Shown piece by piece: positions 6,620 through 14,077 of a stretch of 27,019 nt of DNA. The position numbers were made by a program, and so were the translations under genes. Numbering within the stretch: position 1 is the first letter of the stretch; each line of letters begins with the position of its first letter. The DNA comes from QNYQ01 sp964542985 (GTDB lineage Archaea > Thermoproteota > Thermoprotei_A > Sulfolobales > Pyrodictiaceae), in assembly GCA_964542985.1 (NCBI GenBank), contig CAZIWH010000018.1:1-27019 (forward strand), written 5' to 3'. The notes under the pieces are model-generated. The model searched no databases and was not told where the DNA came from. It saw only the letters and a program-made list of their open reading frames with translations.

Positions 6620-7378
6620 TTACCCCACCCCTCGGAGGGGCTCGACCGGCTTCTCCACCCTCTTCATCATCTCCAGCACCTCGTCTACGCCCAGCTTTCT
6701 GCCGGTCTCCCTCTCGACCGCCTCCGCCACCGTCCTTGCCGCCGCGTGGAGCGCCTCCTCTATGCCGCCGCCCGAGGCTATCGCCTCCAGTACGCGTTTC
6801 TCTGCCTCGAAGTAGACGGGGAACCTTCTCCTGCCGTCCGGGATGAGGGCCTTCAGCACCGGTTTTATCCTCCACATGGCCTCGTATAGGGTTTCTAGCT
6901 CCCTGTCGCCCTCCAGGCACCTCCTTATCTTATCCCTCGCGTGCCTCGCCACTACGCCGCTCCTGCCCTCAGTGGTCACCGCCACCTCGAGGGCGCCGCC
7001 GAGGAGGCCCAGCCGGTAGGGCACGACTATCTCCGTCCGGGAAGCATCGGTTGCGTCGTTGACCCAGCGGCGGTGCTTCCTGGCAAGCCTCCATGCCAGG
7101 TCGTTCACCTCGCTGCTCGGAGTAGCCACCACGACTATGTCAGCCCACTTGACTAGCTCCTCTAGCCTGGCCTCATCCCTAGCATCCATCTCCACGAGCC
7201 GGAGCCCGGGGTCGCCGCGGGCGCGCTCGACAAGCTCCCCGCTGAACCCCAGCCCCACCACCGTAACCTCGGCGCCGGCGCCGCGGAACATCAGCGCCCT
7301 CCGCGTCCCAACCCTGCCGCCGCCCACAACAAGGACGCGGCGACCACTCATCTCAACCCAGAGCGGAAGCCTAGCCAA
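6620..7378 (-). CDS. Precorrin-2 dehydrogenase / siroheme synthase domain protein (CysG-N, Met8 type)
   Basis: The 252-aa protein begins LPLWVEMSGRRVLVVGGGRVG, the conserved opening of the Met8/CysG N-terminal NAD-binding domain, with GGGRVG at residues 19-24. VNDATDASR matches the region holding the family's catalytic Asp. These enzymes oxidise precorrin-2 to sirohydrochlorin with NAD and may insert iron to make siroheme. The C-terminal part (about 150-252) is helical, as in Met8. I chose TTG at 7378, which keeps the LPLW strand and has GGGGTG ten bases upstream; ATG at 7351 would cut the first strand, and the frame stays open to 7468 without family similarity. No methyltransferase (SUMT) domain is fused. 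Confidence 0.85.
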   Translation of the reverse strand: MARLPLWVEMSGRRVLVVGGGRVGTRRALMFRGAGAEVTVVGLGFSGELVERARGDPGLRLVEMDARDEARLEELVKWADIVVVATPSSEVNDLAWRLARKHRRWVNDATDASRTEIVVPYRLGLLGGALEVAVTTEGRSGVVARHARDKIRRCLEGDRELETLYEAMWRIKPVLKALIPDGRRRFPVYFEAEKRVLEAIASGGGIEEALHAAARTVAEAVERETGRKLGVDEVLEMMKRVEKPVEPLRGVG

Positions 7379-7461
7379 ACCCCCGTAACACCCCGGGGAT
7401 ACAGCTAGGTGCAAGACGGGTATACAGGTGGAGCGCCACCCGGCAACGGGCCGACAGGAGC

Positions 7462-7773
7462 GTGGCACCGCAGCGGAGGCGGCTCCCCGGGTTGCCAGCC
7501 GACCTGGCTTTCCTCCTCTCCTACCTGCTTGGGGAGGAGCTGGGCATCGACGTGAAGGTCGTCAGGGTGGAGGCCAGGGGCGGTGGAGTGGTCTGCGTTG
7601 AGGCCCAGCTGGAGGAGAGACATGTGGAGGCCTGCACGGTGGTCGCCGCCTGCCGTGGCCTGGAGGGGGCCCGGCTGGAGCGCTGCATCTCCAAGACCCT
7701 GGCCCAGGGAGGTAAACAGCTACGGGAGCTGGCCGGGAGGCTGAGGGAGGCTACGCAGGGCTCCGTTGGCTAG
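7462..7773 (+). CDS. Small hypothetical protein divergent from siroheme synthase
   Basis: The 103-aa protein starts with GTG at 7462, close behind a GGAG; a weak TATA-like TATAC lies at 7421-7425. It reads as an N-terminal helix (DLAFLLSYLLGEELGI), two strands (DVKVVRVEA, GVVCVEAQLEE) and a C-terminal helix with Cys residues (C51, C59, C65, C76 approximately). I do not recognise the family. Its TAG shares CTAG (7770-7773) with the stop of the convergent HTH-PRTase gene. Confidence 0.6.
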   Translation: MAPQRRRLPGLPADLAFLLSYLLGEELGIDVKVVRVEARGGGVVCVEAQLEERHVEACTVVAACRGLEGARLERCISKTLAQGGKQLRELAGRLREATQGSVG

Positions 7774-8492
7774 AGGCTGGGGAGCCTTGAGGCCGGCTTC
7801 GTGAGGTTTATCAGTGCGTCCACGTGGGGTATGCCGCTGACCGTGCTCCACTCTTCGCCGACCACTACGAGGGCTGCGACGGCTACTATTCTGGCGCCCG
7901 CCTTCTCCGCCAGCTGGCAGAGGGCCCGCAAGGTTCTCCCTGTCTCAACTATGTCGTCTACTATTATGATGCGGTCCGTGCGGCCAATCGTCTTCCCCGG
8001 GACGCAGAAGACTGGGCCTTCGCCCGCGCAGAGGCTGTCTCTAGGCAGGGGTGGGGCTGCACGGCGGGCGACTGTGAACGGCGTCTCCATCTCCAGGGCG
8101 AGGCTCGTGGCCAGAGGGATCCCGCTAGCCTCGGGAACCAGTATCCTCGTCACGCCGAGGCCCTGGTAGCGGCGGGCGAAGTGCATGGTCGCTAGGAGGA
8201 GGTAGAGGGGCTCCGTGAGCACCACGGAGGTGTCTATGAGGCCCCCGGTCTCCGCCATGCGCTCGGCGAGCGCCCTGCGGGGGTCTGCGAGCCTCTCGAG
8301 GCCCTCAAGTATCCTCGTGGCCGTCTCTGGGCTTGGGAGGCTCCTGCCGGTGACGTAGCGGCTCAGCATGGGAGCAGGAACCCCGGTGACGCGGCTCAGC
8401 TCCCGGTAACTGTAGAGCCTCTTCGCCAGCCTGAGGGCCTTGACGGTTGCTAGTACGAGCCTCGTCTCCGCGAGCCGTTTCCCCGCGTCCAA
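7770..8492 (-). CDS. HTH-phosphoribosyltransferase transcriptional regulator (GfcR/PyrE-like)
   Basis: The 240-aa protein joins an N-terminal helix-turn-helix (about residues 24-52, YSYRELSRVTGVPAPMLSRYVTGR) to a type I phosphoribosyltransferase domain. The PRPP-binding motif is IIVDDIVETGRTL (176-188), and PEASGIPLA (120-128) is the usual flexible-loop entry. Archaeal proteins with this layout are annotated as orotate-PRTase-like regulators; in haloarchaea GfcR controls sugar catabolism genes. Here the effector may be a nucleotide or PRPP, which is inference. The HTH reads like the helix used in lambda-repressor-type folds. The start is TTG at 8492, with G-rich stretches just upstream. It is convergent with, and overlaps, the gene at 7462-7773. 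Confidence 0.8.
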   Translation of the reverse strand: MDAGKRLAETRLVLATVKALRLAKRLYSYRELSRVTGVPAPMLSRYVTGRSLPSPETATRILEGLERLADPRRALAERMAETGGLIDTSVVLTEPLYLLLATMHFARRYQGLGVTRILVPEASGIPLATSLALEMETPFTVARRAAPPLPRDSLCAGEGPVFCVPGKTIGRTDRIIIVDDIVETGRTLRALCQLAEKAGARIVAVAALVVVGEEWSTVSGIPHVDALINLTKPASRLPSL

Positions 8493-8598
8493 GCCCCTGG
8501 CCCCACTCTAGTGGTCTGCTGGGCGGCTTAACCCGCCCCCGCGGCCCCATCTTTACCCGTGAGAGGCAAAAACACGCCTACCCGGCGTTGAAGAGCCA

Positions 8599-8606
8599 GG
8601 ATATAA
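8599..8606 (+). promoter_or_regulatory. TATA box with adjacent inverted repeat, BMP-type gene promoter
   Basis: GGATATAA predicts a transcript start near 8629 and a 21-base leader with GGAGGAG at 8638-8644 before ATG 8650. Between TATA box and start lies CCGCC-TCAA-GGCGG (8612-8625), a 5-bp inverted repeat positioned where a repressor would block polymerase. Confidence 0.5.
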
Positions 8607-8649
8607 CCTCACCGCCTCAAGGCGGCCCCTTGAACACGGAGGAGCCGCC

Positions 8650-10089
8650 ATGGTCTCGAGGAGGGAGTTCCTCCGCCTACTCGGCGCCGGTGCCGCCGTA
8701 GCGGTAGCCGCGGGGCTGGGATATGAGGCTCTCCGCGGCAGGCCGAGCCCCACCTCCCCCGCCTCCCGCACAACCGTGTCCACAAGCAGCTCCGCCAGAT
8801 CCCCGAAGACAATGCAGGCTACCGCCACCGCTACGCCACGGGGAACGAGTGTTAGGAGGATCAAGGCCCTCTGGATATACGTCGGCCCCATAGGGGATTA
8901 CGGGTGGACTCATGCCCACGACGTCGGGAGAAGGGAGGCCGAGAAGAGGCTGCACGGCCTGGTGGAGACTAAGTATCTGGAGAGTGTGCCCGAGGATAGG
9001 GCCTACCAGGCTATAAAACAGGCGCTGGAGAGGGAGAAGTTCGACGCAGTGTTCGCCACCAGCTATGGCTTCATGGACGCCGTGAAGAGGCTCGCCAAGG
9101 AGTACCCGGATGTAATGTTCTACCACTGCAGCGGCCCCTGGGAAGTATTCCGGAACCTCCCCAACGTTGTAACGTACTTCACCGAGTTCTACCAGCTCTA
9201 CTACCTCAACGGCATCGCAGCCGGCGCCGTGACAAAGACGTGCAGGGTAGGCTACGTGCCAGCGTTCCTTACGCCGGAGGTGGTGCGCCACATAAACGCC
9301 TACGCCATGGGTGTAGTGCACGGAGCCAAGCTCATGGGCAAGTGCGGCAACGGCGAAAAAGTCACCATCTATGTTGCTCCGCCGCTACACGCATGGTTTG
9401 CCCCCGACAAGGCCAGGCAGTACGCCGAGACCTTGATAAACCAGTACAAGGCTGACGTGCTCGCTTACACTGAGGACAGCACCGCCGTCCTGGAGACGGC
9501 GGCCAAGTACGGTGTCTACAGCTTCAGCCACTACAGCAACATGCTCGAGTACTTCACTAAGGGGAAGGGCGCCTCAAGCCCCATAGCCAAGAAGATAGTG
9601 CATGCGCACCTCACCGGGCAGATAGCGGACTGGGGGCCGATATACACCTATCTACTGGCCAAGCTGATAACAGGGATAGCTGAGAAGGAGGACGTGTGGG
9701 CCAGGATAGGGGACTTCACACCCATAAGGTGGAGGAGGCCGCTCAAGCTCAGCACCGCCGGCAAGCCGGAAGGAGCCGCATACCTGGCTCCAATAAACAC
9801 CCAAGTCATACCGGCCAAGGCCGTGGATGAGATAAAGAGGCTATACGAGGACATGAAGGAACTTATATTCGAGCCATACACGGGCCCCATAAGGGGCTAC
9901 CCCATAGATCCGGCTACAGGCAAGAAAATCGGCGACGTGGAAACCATAGTGGAGCCGGGCGAACGCTGGGGCAGAAACGAGCTATGGGGCTGCAGGACCA
10001 GCTGCGAGCCCAACTGCTTCACGCCAAGCCAGCCCAAGAGCTGCTGCACGATGACCTGGTTCTACGAGAAAATCGAGACCCTAGGCTAA
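8650..10089 (+). CDS. BMP-family substrate-binding protein with Tat-type signal
   Basis: The 479-aa protein starts SRREFLRLLGAG (residues 3-14), a twin-arginine export motif before a short hydrophobic segment, then a Ser/Thr/Pro-rich linker to about residue 70. The domain from about 72 to 400 follows the BMP/Med (PnrA-like) fold: YVGPIGDYGWTHAHDVGRR near the N-terminus, FDAVFATSYGFMDAVK, YLNGIAAGAVTKTCRVGYV and YGVYSFSHYS. These proteins bind nucleosides or related ligands for ABC importers. No ATPase or permease gene follows; the next gene is a membrane protease, so the transporter must be elsewhere or the protein works alone. The C-terminus has five Cys within 19 residues (448, 452, 456, 465, 466), which is unusual for this family. 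Start ATG has a strong ribosome binding site. Confidence 0.8.
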   Translation: MVSRREFLRLLGAGAAVAVAAGLGYEALRGRPSPTSPASRTTVSTSSSARSPKTMQATATATPRGTSVRRIKALWIYVGPIGDYGWTHAHDVGRREAEKRLHGLVETKYLESVPEDRAYQAIKQALEREKFDAVFATSYGFMDAVKRLAKEYPDVMFYHCSGPWEVFRNLPNVVTYFTEFYQLYYLNGIAAGAVTKTCRVGYVPAFLTPEVVRHINAYAMGVVHGAKLMGKCGNGEKVTIYVAPPLHAWFAPDKARQYAETLINQYKADVLAYTEDSTAVLETAAKYGVYSFSHYSNMLEYFTKGKGASSPIAKKIVHAHLTGQIADWGPIYTYLLAKLITGIAEKEDVWARIGDFTPIRWRRPLKLSTAGKPEGAAYLAPINTQVIPAKAVDEIKRLYEDMKELIFEPYTGPIRGYPIDPATGKKIGDVETIVEPGERWGRNELWGCRTSCEPNCFTPSQPKSCCTMTWFYEKIETLG

Positions 10090-10205
10090 GGGCCTCGGCA
10101 CCTGATAACCTCTCCAATCAAGCCTTACTTCCAGCCTCCTATTATATTGTTTTGGATCTACATTATTCCTGTACGGCGTCTGCTCAACCTGTTCCCTCAC
10201 CATAA

Positions 10206-10214
10206 CTATTTTTA
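10206..10214 (+). promoter_or_regulatory. Putative TATA box for SDH-type protease gene
   Basis: CTATTTTTA lies about 43 bases before ATG 10254, predicting a start near 10236 and a leader with GCGGTGATG as ribosome binding site. The rest of the 164-base gap (10090-10253) holds only a T-rich stretch near 10139-10154 that could end the upstream transcript. Confidence 0.4.
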
Positions 10215-10253
10215 CTTTCATCAAGGACAGTCTCCCCTCAGCGGTGATGCTGC

Positions 10254-11156
10254 ATGACTGCCGCAGCGCCGGCGTACTATCCTACATTCGGCGACCTGGT
10301 GTGGATGCTGTTCTGGCTGCTGTTCTTCATAGCACTGATGGAGCCCATATGGAATATGAGGAGGCTGCAGGCCGCCAGACTGGCTTTGATAAGGCAGATG
10401 GAGCAGAAGTACGGTTGGCGCGTTATAACTATGATTCATCGCGAGGAGAGGATAAGCTTCTTCGGCATCCCGATACAGAGGTTCATAACGATAGAGGACT
10501 CTGAGGCGATACTCAGGGCTATAAGGACAACGCCTAAGGATAAGCCGATAGCGCTTATCCTGCACACTCCTGGCGGCCTCGTGCTGGCCGCGTCGCAGAT
10601 AGCGAGGGCGTTGAAGAGGCATCCGGCGAAGAAGATAGTCATTGTGCCACACTATGCTATGAGCGGCGGCACGCTGATAGCTTTGGCCGCCGATGAGATA
10701 AGGATGGACCCGAACGCCGTGCTTGGGCCGCTAGACCCACAGCTCTCCATGGGGCCTACTGGGCCGGTGCTGCCCGCGCCGAGCATAGTCAAGGTCGCGG
10801 AGATGAAGAAGGAGAAGGCTCAGGACACAACCCTCATCATGGCCGATATAGCTCGAAAGGCTATTGACGAGATGCAGGAGACCATTGTTGAGCTGGTGAA
10901 GGACAGGATGGGCGAGGAGAAGGCAAGGGAGCTTGCAAGGATACTCACGGAGGGCCGCTGGACACACGACTACCCGATAACACTTGAAAAGGCGAAGGAG
11001 CTGGGGCTGCCAGTGAGCACCGACGTGCCAGAGGAGGTCTACGAGCTCATGGAGCTGTATCCGCAGGCGCCGCAGAACAGGCCCGGCGTAGAGTTCATAC
11101 CCCAGCCCCACCACGGCGGGGCCCACAACCACAGCAGCGGCACACATGCAAGGTAG
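10254..11156 (+). CDS. Membrane Clp-fold serine protease (SDH/SppA-like)
   Basis: The 300-aa protein has one N-terminal membrane segment (about residues 12-31) and a crotonase/Clp fold like the SDH-type serine proteinases: LILHTPGG (101-108) forms the oxyanion region, HYAMSGGTLIALAADEI (133-149) carries the likely nucleophile Ser137, and MDPNAVLGPLDPQ (151-163) follows as in SppA-type peptidases. These enzymes cut membrane or misfolded proteins. The C-terminal tail is His-rich (HHGGAHNHSSGTH), which may bind metal. The start is ATG 10254. No stomatin/NfeD partner gene is adjacent, although such partners are common for other archaeal membrane proteases of this clan. Confidence 0.8.
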   Translation: MTAAAPAYYPTFGDLVWMLFWLLFFIALMEPIWNMRRLQAARLALIRQMEQKYGWRVITMIHREERISFFGIPIQRFITIEDSEAILRAIRTTPKDKPIALILHTPGGLVLAASQIARALKRHPAKKIVIVPHYAMSGGTLIALAADEIRMDPNAVLGPLDPQLSMGPTGPVLPAPSIVKVAEMKKEKAQDTTLIMADIARKAIDEMQETIVELVKDRMGEEKARELARILTEGRWTHDYPITLEKAKELGLPVSTDVPEEVYELMELYPQAPQNRPGVEFIPQPHHGGAHNHSSGTHAR

Positions 11157-11160
11157 GCCT

Positions 11161-11187
11161 CTTTTTGCCGCCCCGCTTGGGCGGGGC
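11161..11187 (+). terminator. T-run and GC hairpin after the protease gene
   Basis: CTTTTTG begins five bases after the protease stop and is followed by a perfect 7-bp stem, GCCCCGC-TTGG-GCGGGGC (11170-11187). A T-run is the usual archaeal termination signal. If DUF711 starts at 11212, this is a gene boundary; if it starts at 11146, it is coding. Confidence 0.35.
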
Positions 11188-11211
11188 CCGGCTCTGGATG
11201 GGAGACCCAGG

Positions 11212-12321
11212 TTGGCTGTAAGGCTCGACCTTGCCCGTATCCGGGCCCTAACCGTACACGCCGTCATCGACGACTGGAGTAGCCCAGAGGCCGTGGCCTC
11301 ATCACTCAGGAGGGCCGCCCGGGCGGTGAGGGAGGCAGGGAGGCTCCTCGGGGAGCTTCTCGACACCGAGCCCTGGACGCTGCGCGTCACGCTCCCCCCT
11401 ACCCCGCTTGAGGGCGAGGAGGCTGTCAGAGTGCTCAGCGAGGCCTACCGGGGCGCCGGGCTACCGGGGGACGTGTTCTACGGCCTCCTCCGAGCCGACG
11501 CCGGGGCCGTGGAGCCAAGCCACGTGGCGGAGATACTAGGGCTTGGGGGCAACGTGTTCGCCAGCATCTACACGCCCGTCGCGACTGAGAGGGCGGCGGA
11601 GATACTGCACCGCGTCGCGCTCCTCGGCCTACCCGCGACCAGGTTCGCGGTGACCGTGCCTGGGCCGGTGGAGACGCCCTACTTCCCCGCCGGGGCATCA
11701 GGCGGGCCCAGCATGGGTATCAGCGCTGCGCTCCTCTACCCCAGGCTCCTGGAGGGCCGGAACCTCTATGCCGCCTTCGAGGACCTCGCCGACGTCGCGG
11801 CCACGGTCGAGGAGGCGCTTGTGAAGATAGCCGACAGGCTCGGCCTAGAGTACCGTGGCCTCGACATGTCCCTGTCGCCGTGGATGGAGGAGAGCGCGGC
11901 CAGGATAATCGAGGAGCACTCCGACTCCACCATATGTAGCCTCGGGGCGGCCGCCTCTGTGGCGGAGGTCGAGGAACTCATATCAGATGTGTGCCTCGAC
12001 GTGGAGTGCATAGGCTTCAACCAGGTCATGCTTGCAGTAGCGGAGGACGATGTGCTCAAGGAGAGGGGGAGGGAGGGCTGCCTCACCGCCTACAAGCTGC
12101 TCCACCTAAGCTACGCGTGTGCCTCCGGCCTAGACATGGCCGTAGTGCCGTCCTCCAGGTGGAGCCCGGCCACGGCCAAGGCCGTGCTCCAGGAGATAGC
12201 GGTAGCCTCTAGGCTGAAGTCAAGGCCCCTCGCTGCCCGCGTGATAGCCGTGGACAGGGAGCCCGGCGAGGAGGTCCAGCTGGGGAGGTTCGGTGAGACG
12301 CCGGTCATAGCGCTGGAGTAG
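11212..12321 (+). CDS. DUF711 family protein (UPF0210-like)
   Basis: The protein has the marks of DUF711 (UPF0210): IRALTVHAVIDDW at the N-terminus, the Gly-rich FPAGASGGPSMGISAALLYP, GLDMSLSPW, and a C-terminal GLDMAVVPSS segment with a Cys-containing helix before it. The family is related in fold to pyruvate-formate-lyase-like proteins, but its reaction is unknown. I chose TTG at 11212 because GGGAG lies 7 bases upstream and the conserved part begins about 10 residues later, giving 369 aa. ATG at 11146 (391 aa) overlaps the protease gene, lacks a ribosome binding site and would add 22 residues of Gly/Pro/Arg-rich sequence encoded by the hairpin region. Confidence 0.8.
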   Translation: MAVRLDLARIRALTVHAVIDDWSSPEAVASSLRRAARAVREAGRLLGELLDTEPWTLRVTLPPTPLEGEEAVRVLSEAYRGAGLPGDVFYGLLRADAGAVEPSHVAEILGLGGNVFASIYTPVATERAAEILHRVALLGLPATRFAVTVPGPVETPYFPAGASGGPSMGISAALLYPRLLEGRNLYAAFEDLADVAATVEEALVKIADRLGLEYRGLDMSLSPWMEESAARIIEEHSDSTICSLGAAASVAEVEELISDVCLDVECIGFNQVMLAVAEDDVLKERGREGCLTAYKLLHLSYACASGLDMAVVPSSRWSPATAKAVLQEIAVASRLKSRPLAARVIAVDREPGEEVQLGRFGETPVIALE

Positions 12322-12395
12322 CGCCCTCAGTAAGGCCAGGAGTCCTCACAGCCCCACCCCCTGGGGCTCGGTGGTAGCCAAACAGTGCTGCTGCA

Positions 12396-12833
12396 TCACC
12401 GGGCCTCCTCTTGCTGATCCTCTTCTCCTCTCTTCTCCCAGCTGCGGCGCAGCTTTATCATGCCCCACTCGCTAGCTGCCTCTACCAGCCAGCCGGCCAG
12501 GAGCCTGGCCACCCTGTCCACGGCCTCGCTCTCAGGTATCCTGGTGCCGTAGTACTTCTCCGCCGCCCGGGCCGCCGCCGACGCGTCTATTCTCTCGCGG
12601 AAGAGGGGCTTCAGCCTCTCCAGCACCATGTCCAGCCTGGAGACCCCCTCCTCCTGCACCAGCCTCCGGAGCTCGCCGAAGTCCTTCTCGCTCAGCACGC
12701 TGTCAGCCGCTTTCTCCCCCGCCTCTCTCCAGTACTCGTAGAGCAGCCCGTAGTCGCCGACTACCTCGCCGGTTGCGAACATGGGGCGGCGCCGCTTCGC
12801 TTCTCCCTCCTTTCCGCCGCCCTCCTTCGGCAC
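12396..12833 (-). CDS. Hypothetical helical charged protein
   Basis: The 145-aa protein is almost wholly helical and charged, with a Lys/Arg/Gly-rich N-terminus (about residues 1-17) and an acidic-basic C-terminal tail. I recognise no domain. It starts at GTG 12833, 38 bases after the stop of the 370-aa gene upstream, so the two are probably cotranscribed. ATG at 12783 is an alternative that drops the basic tail. The convergent DUF711 gene ends 74 bases away; the gap between them has no clear terminator. Confidence 0.55.
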   Translation of the reverse strand: MPKEGGGKEGEAKRRRPMFATGEVVGDYGLLYEYWREAGEKAADSVLSEKDFGELRRLVQEEGVSRLDMVLERLKPLFRERIDASAAARAAEKYYGTRIPESEAVDRVARLLAGWLVEAASEWGMIKLRRSWEKRGEEDQQEEAR

Positions 12834-12871
12834 AGCCGAGGCACCTCCAGAGGAGTGGACGCGTAGGGGCG

Positions 12872-13984
12872 CTAGGCCTGGGATAGGGCTTCCGTCGGCG
12901 CTACGAGCCAGTAGCTTAGCCCACCCTCTCCTGGGGTTGGGCCGAGGCCGGCGAGGCCCACGTAGATGAGCGGCGCCAACGCCTCCACGACATCCATGTA
13001 GGTGCCGAGAGCCTCTCCACTGGGCAGGAGCACCTCGACGTCGCGGAGGACTAGCTCCCCCCGCGCCACCACATAGCCCCTAGGCGGCCTTGGAGGCTCG
13101 CCTGGGCAGCCCTCCGGCGCCGGGAGGGCTGGCAGCTTCTCACCGAGAACCGCGAGCCTCGCCGCGAGAGGCGGGGGAGCCCCTGCCTCGCGGAGGGCGT
13201 CCCCGAGGGGATCGGGGGCCTCGACGTGGAGCCTTAGTTCGTCGAGCTGTAGGAGGCTGAGCGAGGCTAGGGCGAGACACCGGTAGGCCTCGAGCACGGG
13301 TCCAGGCCTTGCAAGCACCCTGTCAAGCCCCCGGGGCGGAGGCTGCTCGGCGCCAGGGAGCCGGAGAGCCTCCACGAGCCCGAGGCCGCGGAGCTCGTCG
13401 AGAACACTGCCCCATTCCTCGCCGGCGAGCCTCGCCACTATCCCCAGTGGCGCTGGCGCAGAGGCCGCGGAGGCTATCATCGCCTCCCTGCTGTAGGGCG
13501 GGAGGAGGCGGAGAACCTCCCGGGCCAGGGACGTGGCTGCCTCCAGGCCCCAGGAGGGGTCGCTTGTGTCGTAGCTCCTCGGTCTAGGCTTCTCCGCGCC
13601 GAGCCTCTCGAGGAGCCCCTCGGCGGCCATCGCCACGGCTGAGACCATGCGGAGAAACCTGGTCTCCTCGGCCTCCACTATGACGCCGCGGCCGGCCAGC
13701 TCCAGGGGCACGCCATCACGGAGCCTGAGGGCCAGGAGCCTGGGGGAGAGCACCTGGACGCCATAGAGGCCGCGGTAGAGGCGGCAGAGGCTTCCAGCGC
13801 GATAGGGGTTCTCTGCCTCCGGGTCGAAGCCTCCGAGAAGCATCTGCGCCATGCCTGGCCTCCGGAGCATCTCCGCAAGCTCCCTGCCCCTCACCGTGGC
13901 GTGCAGCCTCTCCGCTGCCTCAAGCAGGCCCCGAGCTGCGGCGTAGACCGCTGAAGCCCTTGAGGCGAGCCATTCACGCAGCAA
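12872..13984 (-). CDS. Hypothetical protein, 370 aa
   Basis: I do not recognise the family. The protein is rich in Leu, Ala, Arg and Glu, mostly helical, without signal peptide or membrane segment. A winged-helix-like stretch lies at about residues 165-205 (PPYSREAMIASAASAPAPLGIVARLAG then EEWGSVLDELRGLGLVEAL), the pattern of a small MarR- or ArsR-like domain inside a larger protein. Start TTG at 13984 follows GGGGCTGGAG. The promoter region holds a perfect 11-bp inverted repeat shared with the divergent transglutaminase gene. If the HTH-like stretch is real, it could be an autoregulator of that site; that is inference. Confidence 0.6.
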   Translation of the reverse strand: MLREWLASRASAVYAAARGLLEAAERLHATVRGRELAEMLRRPGMAQMLLGGFDPEAENPYRAGSLCRLYRGLYGVQVLSPRLLALRLRDGVPLELAGRGVIVEAEETRFLRMVSAVAMAAEGLLERLGAEKPRPRSYDTSDPSWGLEAATSLAREVLRLLPPYSREAMIASAASAPAPLGIVARLAGEEWGSVLDELRGLGLVEALRLPGAEQPPPRGLDRVLARPGPVLEAYRCLALASLSLLQLDELRLHVEAPDPLGDALREAGAPPPLAARLAVLGEKLPALPAPEGCPGEPPRPPRGYVVARGELVLRDVEVLLPSGEALGTYMDVVEALAPLIYVGLAGLGPTPGEGGLSYWLVAPTEALSQA

Positions 13985-13991
13985 CGCTCCA

Positions 13992-14024
13992 GCCCCATGC
14001 CTGGACGGCTTCTAGGCATGGGGC
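13992..14024. promoter_or_regulatory. Perfect 11-bp inverted repeat in a divergent promoter
   Basis: GCCCCATGCCT at 13992-14002 and AGGCATGGGGC at 14014-14024 are exact reverse complements, separated by 11 bases. The minus-strand TATA-like ATCTTATC (about 14025-14034) sits at its edge, so the dyad covers the expected transcript start of the minus gene and lies upstream of GGTTAAAG (14053-14060), a candidate TATA box of the + gene. It may be an operator for a dimeric regulator or a hairpin in the minus-strand leader. Confidence 0.6.
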
Positions 14025-14077
14025 GAGATAAGATAGATGCCCGGAGCCATGGGGGTTAAAGCCTGGGTGCCCCGGGC

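Noticed and set aside
6661..6675. ATGATGA on the minus strand as a C box of a C/D sRNA
   Set aside because: It lies in the siroheme synthase coding region (EMMKR) and no properly spaced D box was found.
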